DNA of 22,054 bases from an uncultured Lactobacillus sp. (lineage in GTDB: Bacteria; Bacillota; Bacilli; Lactobacillales; Lactobacillaceae): positions 1 to 22,054 of the forward strand of contig NZ_CABUIW010000036.1 in the NCBI RefSeq assembly GCF_902491705.1, written 5' to 3'. The position numbers were made by a program, and so were the translations under genes. Each line of letters starts with the position of its first letter. The stretch's first letter is position 1. Positions 15,956-22,054 of the stretch are shown one piece after another. The notes under the pieces were generated by a model. The model searched no databases. It was not told the DNA's origin and saw only the letters and a program-made list of their open reading frames with translations.

Positions 15956-15993
15956 TATACTGTCATTGTAGCTCTTACTGTAAGCGATTACAA
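15956..15993. promoter_or_regulatory. Divergent promoters with a shared perfect cre box
   Basis: TGTAAGCGATTACA (15979-15992) is identical to the lacS cre. For the minus-strand AraC gene, TTGTAA (15988-15993) and TACAAT (15965-15970) are spaced 17 bases with the cre between them. For the plus-strand operon, an extended -10 (TGA-TATACT, hexamer 15956-15961) lies upstream of the cre with no good -35, as expected for an activator-dependent promoter. CcpA bound here could repress both directions. Confidence 0.65.
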
Positions 15994-16038
15994 TAATTTA
16001 TGAAAAATATAAGTAATCTGTTTTAGAAGGAGAAAGAA

Positions 16039-17289
16039 ATGAAAGCTAAGCATTCGACAAAGTATGCATGGTGGGTGTTTGTAGCATGTATGCTATTTAA
16101 CTTTATAGGTTTTGGCTTAATTATTAATACTGTAGGATTGTTTTATGCCTCATTAGGGACAGCATTTCATGTAGGCAGAGCGGAAGTATCGTTAATGAGT
16201 ACTTTCTGTAATATTGCTACTGCTATTACATTAGTATTCGCTGGTAAAATCATGTCTAAATTAAATTTAAGATGGATTTTAACAGTGGGATTTGCAGTTG
16301 TAGGGCTAGGATTTTTGATTTTGAGTAGAGCTCAATCAATGATGATGTTTTACATCATTTGGATTGTAATTGGTATTGCACAGCCATTTATCTTAGCTTT
16401 ACCTACACCAATTTTATTAGGAAACTGGTTCGAGAAAAAATTTGGTACTGTACTTGGTATTGCTTTAGGTGTTTCTGCGTTTGGCGGATCAGTATTTAAT
16501 CCAATTATTAGTAGTGTAATTACTAATAATGGTTGGAGAACCGGTTTATTGGTTGAAGGGATTTTAATTTTAGCTATCTTGGTACCACTAGCACTTTCAA
16601 TAAAGCCAAAGCCAGATAATAAGAAAACATTTGCTTATGGCTATGATGAAGCAAGTAAAAATAAAAAGCAAAAAGCCGACGATAGTAAAGGTTTTGTACT
16701 ACATGAAGCTATTAAAACGCCAATGTTCTGGTGTATTGCTTGGGCAATGGTAGCTTTGCAATTTGTAGCAGGAATGGTTCAACATGTTTCAGCACATGTT
16801 GTTAACGTTGGTTTGCCATTAACAATTGGTGCAACAGTAATTTCAGGCATTATGCTAGGTGCTGCTGCAGGTAAGATGACAATTGGTTATTTCCTAGATA
16901 AATTTAATAATTCAGTTGTAATTGCAATTTATACATTATTTGGTGTTATTGGCTGGGGTGGCTTATTAGTATCTAGACAACCTGCCTTGTTAATTGCTTC
17001 TGGTTTCATTTTAGGATTAGGACAAGGTATTTTACTTGTATCATTAACTTACTTTATTAGAAAAGAATTTGGTTCAAAAGATTACTCAAATATTTTGTCA
17101 GTTTTAAATGTATTTGGATCTGTTTCGGCTGCATTAGCAGTGACAATTGATGGTGCATTCTTCGATGTAAATGGATCATATTCAATTCCATTAACGTTAA
17201 ATGTAATTTGTTACATTTTAGCTGGTTTAGCAATTGTATTTTCAATTAATGTAACTAAAAAGATTTGGAAGAAATTTGGAAAGGAATAA
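16039..17289 (+). CDS. MFS transporter, monocarboxylate/OFA-like
   Basis: This 416-residue inner-membrane carrier has about 12 membrane segments in two halves, joined by a charged loop near 190-225 (KPKPDNKKTFAYGYDEASKNKKQ). Segments 4-5 contain GNWFEKKFGTVLGIALGVSAFGG, which resembles the WF-x-K/R-G-x-x-x-GIA signature of monocarboxylate and oxalate/formate (OFA) carriers rather than sugar-specific MFS groups. AAGGAG lies 8 bases before the ATG. It is the first gene of a tight four-gene operon (3-base gap to the esterase). The substrate is unknown; a carboxylate-bearing compound or an acylated glycoside is an inference from the neighbouring esterases. Confidence 0.85.
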   Translation: MKAKHSTKYAWWVFVACMLFNFIGFGLIINTVGLFYASLGTAFHVGRAEVSLMSTFCNIATAITLVFAGKIMSKLNLRWILTVGFAVVGLGFLILSRAQSMMMFYIIWIVIGIAQPFILALPTPILLGNWFEKKFGTVLGIALGVSAFGGSVFNPIISSVITNNGWRTGLLVEGILILAILVPLALSIKPKPDNKKTFAYGYDEASKNKKQKADDSKGFVLHEAIKTPMFWCIAWAMVALQFVAGMVQHVSAHVVNVGLPLTIGATVISGIMLGAAAGKMTIGYFLDKFNNSVVIAIYTLFGVIGWGGLLVSRQPALLIASGFILGLGQGILLVSLTYFIRKEFGSKDYSNILSVLNVFGSVSAALAVTIDGAFFDVNGSYSIPLTLNVICYILAGLAIVFSINVTKKIWKKFGKE

Positions 17290-17292
17290 AAA

Positions 17293-18342
17293 ATGAAAAC
17301 AATTAATGTAGATTATCAAAGAACAGTTTTAGCAGATGGAGATTTTGTTACAAGCGCCGTTATTGAAGGTGCAGATAATTTAAACTTAAAAGATATCTCA
17401 TTTTCTGTCGCAAATAAAGAAATTGGTACTAAAGAAATTACTAAATTAGATGGGGGTAAAGTTAAAGTTACTTTCGAAGAAGATCCATCATTAGCACTTA
17501 TTCAATTTGGTTCGAATTTTCAAGATGAATTAATTTTCCCACAAATTGTTATGCATATTAGAAATAATGATTTGCCAATTGAAACCAAGTTTATAGAAGA
17601 TCCGACTATTAAGAAATTTGAGACAAAATTCTTTCAAAATGACAGGACTACTATTTCTTATTACTTATATTCTTCTCACAAATATAATGCTAAACGTCCA
17701 TTAGTTATATTTTTACACGGATCAGGCGAAAGAGGATATGGCGATAGATACCCATTATATGGCTGTGATATTCCTAAAAAGGTAGCTGAATATAGTGAAG
17801 AACATGAAGATTCAGTTGTTTTAGCACCTGAAGCTACTTGGGCAAAAGAATTAAATGGTTGGTTTAGAAAAGATATTAGACAAGTCTTAATGGATTTAAT
17901 CAAATATACTGTTGAATCCGAGAATATTGATAAAAATCGCATTTATTTAATCGGTCTTTCAAATGGCGGTGCAGCTACTTGGCATTTTGCTGAAAATCAT
18001 CCAGGTTTGTTTGCAGCTATTGCTCCATGTTGTGGCTATATTTTTAACGATGGTAAGTACTTTTTAACTGCTCCAGGAAAAGGTAGATATATGGAACCTA
18101 CTGATGAAGAAGCAGAAAGATTGGCAAGTATGCCAATTTGGGCTTTCCATGCTGCTGATGATAATGTGGTTAATGTTAATGGGACTAAACATACTGTTGA
18201 GGCAATACGTAGAGCTGGTAATACTCAAATTAAGGAAACTATCTATAAACCAGGAATGTGTGGGGATGCTCCTCATGGTTCATGGAAATTAATGGCTCAT
18301 GAGCCTGATTTACTCCCATGGTTGTTTAGCCAACACAAATGA
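17293..18342 (+). CDS. Alpha/beta-hydrolase esterase with N-terminal Ig-like domain
   Basis: The 349-residue protein lacks a signal peptide, so it is probably cytoplasmic. Residues 1-100 are beta-rich and look like the Ig-like domain of EstA-type esterases. Residues 120-349 form an alpha/beta hydrolase with oxyanion motif LHGSGERG (141-148), nucleophile Ser223 in GLSNGG, likely acid Asp290 in HAADDNVV and His328 in APHGSW. The catalytic part resembles the PHB-depolymerase/feruloyl-esterase-like and prolyl-oligopeptidase-like groups. Ester cleavage is likelier than peptide cleavage, but this is inferred. GGAAAGGAA precedes the start, which lies 3 bases after the MFS stop. Confidence 0.8.
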   Translation: MKTINVDYQRTVLADGDFVTSAVIEGADNLNLKDISFSVANKEIGTKEITKLDGGKVKVTFEEDPSLALIQFGSNFQDELIFPQIVMHIRNNDLPIETKFIEDPTIKKFETKFFQNDRTTISYYLYSSHKYNAKRPLVIFLHGSGERGYGDRYPLYGCDIPKKVAEYSEEHEDSVVLAPEATWAKELNGWFRKDIRQVLMDLIKYTVESENIDKNRIYLIGLSNGGAATWHFAENHPGLFAAIAPCCGYIFNDGKYFLTAPGKGRYMEPTDEEAERLASMPIWAFHAADDNVVNVNGTKHTVEAIRRAGNTQIKETIYKPGMCGDAPHGSWKLMAHEPDLLPWLFSQHK

Positions 18343-18349
18343 GGCGGAT

Positions 18350-20047
18350 ATGATGCTAGAGCAAATAAACAAAAAATGGGAACCCTTTTATGAAAAAATT
18401 GAAAAAGAATTTCCAAAACCTTTAAATAAAGTTCTTCCGCCAGAAGAATATATGGTTAAAATGCGTGACGATGTCAAGTTAAATACACGCATTTTTAAAC
18501 CGAATGTTGATGGACCATATAATGTTTTATTTACTAGAAATCCCTATCCAGCAAATGTTGAATTATTAGAGGCTCTATATTTACCTTTTGTAGAACAAGG
18601 ATATTGTTTAATTATTCAAGACTGTAGAGGTACTGGAAAATCTGAAGGCGATTGGCAACCATTTATAAATGAACGAAATGATGGAATAGATTCATTAAAT
18701 TGGTTAAATGATCAAAATTGGGTAAAATCCATTGCTACATTTGGTCGATCTTATTCAGCTTATACTCAATGGATTGTTGGCGATAAATTGCCTTCTAAAG
18801 TTAAAACTATGTTTCTAGAAGTTTATGGCATTAATCGATTTGATCAGGTATACTCAAACGGCTTGTTTAGAGAAGATATATATACTTCCTGGACATTTCA
18901 AAATTCATTAGTAAAAAGTAATATTCCTGTGAGTGAACAATATAAACAAGCATTAAAAATATATCCTGCCATTAATAGAGACGAGACCATACTTCATACT
19001 AGATTACAGTTTTATAGGGACTATTTGACACATATTAATAAAAATGATGACTATTGGAAAAATAGTATATGGAGTATCTTGGAAAATATTCCTAGTCAAA
19101 TTAAAGTGCCAGTAGTTGTAACTGATGGTTGGGCTGATCATCATCTTCAAGGAAGTTTATTAGGCTATAACAAGTTAAATGAGAAGATTAAAAGACGAAG
19201 CAGATTAATTATTACTCCAACTGATCATATGTCTGATGTTACTGGAAATTTAGACTATCCTAATGCAGATAAATATGGAGCTTTTAATTTAAAAGCAAAT
19301 TTGATTTGGTTTAATCACATTATGAAAGGATCAAGTAAAGATTTGGATTCTGGTTGCTATCAAATGGGGACAGGTGATTGGATTAATCCTGTGATAATGG
19401 AAGAGTCAAATATGAAATGCTTGCATCTTGGAACTAATAATTCGTTAAAAGATACAGAAAATAGTGAATCAAAATATCATTTTGACTATGATCCAACGAA
19501 TCCTAATAATTGGCCAGCAGGAAATGAATTGTTGGCTTGGATAGCTCCCAATTTTACAGATAAGCCACATGGGTTTGTTAAAACTAAAGAATATCTTCCA
19601 AGAAAAGATGTTCTCAAGTTTGAAAGTGAAGAATTCAAAGCTGGAGTAAGTTTAGCTGGTAGTATTAATGTTCAGTTAAAAGTAGATACTAATGTAGAAG
19701 ATACTGCTTTTTCTGTAAGATTAGTTGAAAAGACAAAAGATGGTAATTTCATAAATATTAAAGATGGTATAACTTCATTGTCTATAAATGATGGAAAGCA
19801 ATTTGGACCACATAGACCGGGAAAATTTCAAATAGTTAAAATTCCATTAGGAGATATTGTTTGGAAAATACAGCCTAATTCAAAAATAGTATTATTAATC
19901 TCATCTTCTAATTTTCCAATGTATGCAATACATCATAATGTATATGGACAGTGGAGCAAAGAGCCATTAAAATCAATAATTGCACATCAAACTATTATAG
20001 GCGGCAAAGATAGTTTTGTTTCTCTCCCAGTAGTAAAAGAAAAGTAA
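18350..20047 (+). CDS. CocE/PepX-type (S15 family) hydrolase
   Basis: The 565-residue protein has an alpha/beta-hydrolase core (about 35-300) and a C-terminal beta-sandwich of the X-Pro dipeptidyl-peptidase type (about 350-560). DCRGTGKSEG (91-100) is the family loop. GRSYSAY gives nucleophile Ser134, WADHHLQGS gives Asp263 and TDHMSD gives His293. Family members are acyl esterases (cocaine esterase), X-Pro peptidases and glutaryl acylases. The usual GxSYxG has Ala where the last Gly stands. I chose the ATG at 18350 (18353 is equally possible) because GAGGCGG lies just upstream; a longer frame back to 18299 would overlap the esterase. There is no signal peptide. It is the third gene of the operon. 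Confidence 0.82.
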   Translation: MMLEQINKKWEPFYEKIEKEFPKPLNKVLPPEEYMVKMRDDVKLNTRIFKPNVDGPYNVLFTRNPYPANVELLEALYLPFVEQGYCLIIQDCRGTGKSEGDWQPFINERNDGIDSLNWLNDQNWVKSIATFGRSYSAYTQWIVGDKLPSKVKTMFLEVYGINRFDQVYSNGLFREDIYTSWTFQNSLVKSNIPVSEQYKQALKIYPAINRDETILHTRLQFYRDYLTHINKNDDYWKNSIWSILENIPSQIKVPVVVTDGWADHHLQGSLLGYNKLNEKIKRRSRLIITPTDHMSDVTGNLDYPNADKYGAFNLKANLIWFNHIMKGSSKDLDSGCYQMGTGDWINPVIMEESNMKCLHLGTNNSLKDTENSESKYHFDYDPTNPNNWPAGNELLAWIAPNFTDKPHGFVKTKEYLPRKDVLKFESEEFKAGVSLAGSINVQLKVDTNVEDTAFSVRLVEKTKDGNFINIKDGITSLSINDGKQFGPHRPGKFQIVKIPLGDIVWKIQPNSKIVLLISSSNFPMYAIHHNVYGQWSKEPLKSIIAHQTIIGGKDSFVSLPVVKEK

Positions 20048-20056
20048 GGGGTTAAA

Positions 20057-20968
20057 GTGAACAATTATTTAAGTATTGATATTGGTGGTACTAATATAAA
20101 ATTTGCTCTTCTAGATCGATCTGGAAATGTAATATTTAAAGAAAAAGTATCGACAAGTTCAAAGAAAAAAGATTTTCTTAGAAATATTGATCATATTGTT
20201 AAAAATTTCGATCATCTTAAAGGAATAGCTTTTTGTGCACCAGGACAAATAATCAATAATACTATTCATTTTGGTGGCTCATTGAAATTTTTAGATGGCA
20301 TTAATTTTCAACAGAGATATGAGAATTTAAATATTCCAATTGCTGTTATTAATGATGGTAAAGCAAGCGTACTAGCTGAAAGCTGGCTTGGTAGTTTGAA
20401 AGATGTTAATAATTGTGCTTCTATTACATTAGGAACAGGAATAGGTGGTGGAATTATAGTAAACAACCAGTTAGTATTAGGAGAAAATGCTCAAGCAGGT
20501 GAGCTAAGTTTTATGCGTTTTTCTACTGACCCTAAATCTCATGAAATTGCAGGATTTTCTTATTCAGCAGTTGAAATGATTTCAAAAATTAATGTGCTAG
20601 CTGGAAATGAAGATTTGAAAAATGGGAAAAAAGCATTTGAACAAATTAATCATCATAATAAAGTAGCAGTAGAAATATTTAATAAGTTTTGTGCTGGAAT
20701 AGCTTCTATTATCTTTAATATACAGTCAGTTGTTGATTTAAAGAAGATTGCAATAGGTGGTGGGATCTCTGCTCAACCTATTGTAATTAAGACAATCAAT
20801 GATGCATATGATGATATTATGAATAATACTTCCATAATAAAGCAAACATTAACAAAGCCAATAATTACTAGTGCCAAATTTAAAAATGACGCAAATTTGT
20901 ATGGCGCACTGTATAACTTATTACTTCAAGAGAATAAAGAAGAAATAAGTCGATCAAATATAATTTAA
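20057..20968 (+). CDS. ROK-family sugar kinase without the zinc motif
   Basis: The 303-residue cytoplasmic kinase has the phosphate-binding DIGGTN (8-13), catalytic Asp100 in NDGKA, TLGTGIGGG (124-132) and AQAGELSFM (145-153). The ROK hallmark CxCGxxGCxE, which normally follows the last motif, is absent; the sequence there is FSTDPKSHEIAGFSYSAVEM. This recalls zinc-less ROK kinases such as beta-glucoside kinase BglK. It starts at a GTG with AAGGGG 5 bases upstream, 9 bases after the hydrolase stop, and closes the operon. A role in phosphorylating the sugar or glycoside released by the two hydrolases is inferred. Confidence 0.88.
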   Translation: MNNYLSIDIGGTNIKFALLDRSGNVIFKEKVSTSSKKKDFLRNIDHIVKNFDHLKGIAFCAPGQIINNTIHFGGSLKFLDGINFQQRYENLNIPIAVINDGKASVLAESWLGSLKDVNNCASITLGTGIGGGIIVNNQLVLGENAQAGELSFMRFSTDPKSHEIAGFSYSAVEMISKINVLAGNEDLKNGKKAFEQINHHNKVAVEIFNKFCAGIASIIFNIQSVVDLKKIAIGGGISAQPIVIKTINDAYDDIMNNTSIIKQTLTKPIITSAKFKNDANLYGALYNLLLQENKEEISRSNII

Positions 20969-21027
20969 ATGGATTATTAAGTAAACTTGTTTAATCATGT
21001 TGATTTTGCAAGACGAGAACGTAAAAA

Positions 21028-21068
21028 AAGCCAGGATGCAGTTATAGACTGTGTCTTGGCTATTTTTT
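21028..21068 (+). terminator. Operon terminator (repeat family copy 3)
   Basis: A 14-bp stem (21029-21042 with 21048-21061, three G/T pairs) closes a 5-base loop and is followed by a T run. It matches the terminators at 13831 and 14580 (AGCCAGGATGCAGT, GTGTCTTGGCT). It lies 60 bases after the kinase stop. Confidence 0.9.
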
Positions 21069-21180
21069 TGCATTAGCTTATATTGACATTTAAAGACTAC
21101 AATTTAAGTAATAATATGTAACTTATAAGTTACAAAAAATGGAAAAATATGCGTTGTATAAGTTGCAAAAAATAGTGATA
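21053..21180. repeat. Duplicated module with 33-bp-period array (copy B)
   Basis: This is the second copy of the region at 14604-14735, again directly after a terminator of the same family. It has the perfect palindrome TGTAACTTATAAGTTACA at 21117-21134 and one further TATAAGTTGCA unit 33 bases on (TATAAG at 21124 and 21157). The stretch 21181-21246 has no clear gene. It holds a 16-bp palindrome GCTTTTTATAAAAAGC (21184-21199) and a possible gene tail (AFYKKHNELMKQLEDK, then stop). Confidence 0.8.
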
Positions 21181-21246
21181 ATTGCTTTTTATAAAAAGCA
21201 TAATGAACTTATGAAACAATTAGAAGATAAATAAATACTATATCCT

Positions 21247-21294
21247 AAGAAATAAGGTATTCTAGAGTTAAGAAACTAGAATACCTTATTTCTT
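21247..21294. promoter_or_regulatory. 19-bp perfect hairpin abutting the TetR-gene ribosome binding site
   Basis: The arms 21247-21265 and 21276-21294 are perfectly complementary, around a 10-base loop (AGTTAAGAAA). The right arm ends CTT and runs into TTGAGG, whose GAGG is the ribosome binding site of the TetR-type gene. It could be a terminator for upstream transcription, an operator for the regulator, or a structure affecting translation. The T run is short (TTTT at 21293-21296). Confidence 0.7.
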
Positions 21295-21309
21295 TTGAGG
21301 ATGATAAAA

Positions 21310-21882
21310 ATGAAAATAACGGGTTATGAAGATCTTCGTGTTCAACGAACGATCAATAATATTTATCAAGCTTTTGAAGATTTAATCTGCGAAAAAGATT
21401 ACTCAAAGATAACAGTCACAGAACTAGCAAGACGTGCGCAAATTAATAAGAAAACTTTTTATCGGTATTATGAGACTTTAGATGATTTGTTAGCTGAAAT
21501 GCAGGCGCGTTATGCTGATGAATATTTAAAAGAAGTGAAGGATTTTCAATATCCACGTGATTTGGAAAAGAGTCTTGAATCTTTCTTCAGATTTTCTGCT
21601 AAACAAGGAAAAGCATATGATCGAATCACCACTAGTAGAACTTATTCAGGGATTCGCCAGCAGATGATCGACAATGTTATGAGTAAGTCGTGGGGTAGTT
21701 CTCCTCAGTTTAATCGTCTAGAAGATTGGAAAAAGCAGATTTTGCTTAATTATGTAGAGCAAACAGGTCTGACGATTTATCAGCAGTGGTCTTTAAACGG
21801 AAGAGAAGAAGATATTGATGATGTGATTAAAGTCGCGCAAAAATTGATGCGCGGTGGAGTCGATAAGTTTTTAAATGAATAA
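21310..21882 (+). CDS. TetR/AcrR-family transcriptional regulator
   Basis: The 190-residue protein has an N-terminal TetR helix-turn-helix (about 33-56, SKITVTELARRAQINKKTFYRYY) and a helical ligand domain of typical length. I chose the ATG at 21310 because GAGG (21297-21300) is 9 bases upstream; an in-frame TTG at 21295 and ATG at 21301 overlap that site. Its target is not evident. TetR proteins often control an adjacent efflux or enzyme gene, but the IS3-family end begins 28 bases after its stop and may have separated it from its partner. No terminator is visible before the IS. Confidence 0.88.
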   Translation: MKITGYEDLRVQRTINNIYQAFEDLICEKDYSKITVTELARRAQINKKTFYRYYETLDDLLAEMQARYADEYLKEVKDFQYPRDLEKSLESFFRFSAKQGKAYDRITTSRTYSGIRQQMIDNVMSKSWGSSPQFNRLEDWKKQILLNYVEQTGLTIYQQWSLNGREEDIDDVIKVAQKLMRGGVDKFLNE

Positions 21883-21910
21883 GAAAAAAAGATATTCTTT
21901 TGCGTTGATA

Positions 21911-22054
21911 TGAAGTGGGACCTAAAAAGTAGACATTTTAAAACATAGGATTAATAGAGGCTTGATTCCGATATTCTTTCGGAGTTAAGCCTTTTAATCT
22001 GCTCTTTATCCTTTCTTCGTTATAGTATTTGATATATTCCTCTATAGCTTGAGC
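21911..22054 (-). mobile_element. Right end of an IS3-family insertion sequence
   Basis: A terminal inverted repeat starts at 21911 (TGAAGTGGGACCTAAAAAGT) and is followed by the transposase C-terminus on the minus strand. The outer tip faces left and the element continues beyond the window. The tip resembles the one at 31-66, but the two are not identical. Confidence 0.85.
21938..22054 (-). CDS. IS3-family transposase OrfB, C-terminal part (cut by window edge)
   Basis: The last 38 codons encode an integrase-type DDE transposase tail: EEYIKYYNEERIKSRLKG, then LTPKEYRNQ and ending NPMF. The YYNxxRxxxxLKGLTPxEYR pattern is the typical OrfB C-terminus of IS3/IS150-type elements. The frame is open to the window edge and stops 27 bases inside the IS tip. 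The catalytic residues are outside the window. Confidence 0.92.
   Translation of the reverse strand, partial: AQAIEEYIKYYNEERIKSRLKGLTPKEYRNQASINPMF

Overview
The window is AT-rich, low-GC Gram-positive DNA. It carries the heterodimeric beta-galactosidase pair lacL/lacM, a LacS permease fused to a IIA domain, a family 42 beta-galactosidase and galE in the order galE-lacM-lacL / lacR / lacS-lacZ. This is the layout known from the Lactobacillus acidophilus group (acidophilus, helveticus, crispatus, gasseri, johnsonii). I cannot fix the species, but a gasseri/johnsonii-like chromosome is plausible. No rRNA, tRNA or CRISPR array was seen.

Layout. (1) 1-66 is the end of an IS3-type element. It abuts the beheaded remnant of a DUF624 membrane protein gene, which is followed by a GH1 6-phospho-beta-glycosidase (476-1864). 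(2) 1935-4121, minus strand: a LacI-family regulator and galE. (3) 4227-12404 is the lactose locus. lacL-lacM run leftward. lacR runs rightward, followed by lacS-lacZ behind a second promoter. AT-rich LacR-type operators and cre boxes (CcpA sites) lie at the promoters. (4) 12487-13827: a MazEF-type toxin-antitoxin pair and a SnoaL-like protein. (5) 13831-14937 is a scar region: a DUF4143 AAA+ ATPase pseudogene with its core deleted, two kinds of tandem palindromic arrays (39-bp and 33-bp period), related terminators and an IS3-like end. (6) 14988-20968: an AraC-type regulator divergent from a four-gene operon (MFS carrier, Ig-domain esterase, CocE/PepX-like hydrolase, zinc-less ROK kinase) with a perfect cre box between them. 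(7) 20969-22054: a second copy of the 33-bp array, a TetR-type regulator behind a 19-bp perfect hairpin, and the end of an IS3-family transposase pointing into the window.

How it works together. LacS imports lactose. LacLM and LacZ split it, and GalE links UDP-galactose with UDP-glucose; galK, galT and galM are not in the window. LacR and CcpA probably act at every lac promoter. The AraC operon looks like a separate, glucose-repressed catabolic unit for an ester-bearing compound, possibly an acylated glycoside. It is the best candidate here for an undescribed pathway. The palindromic arrays around the broken ATPase are the best candidate for an undescribed DNA-protein system.
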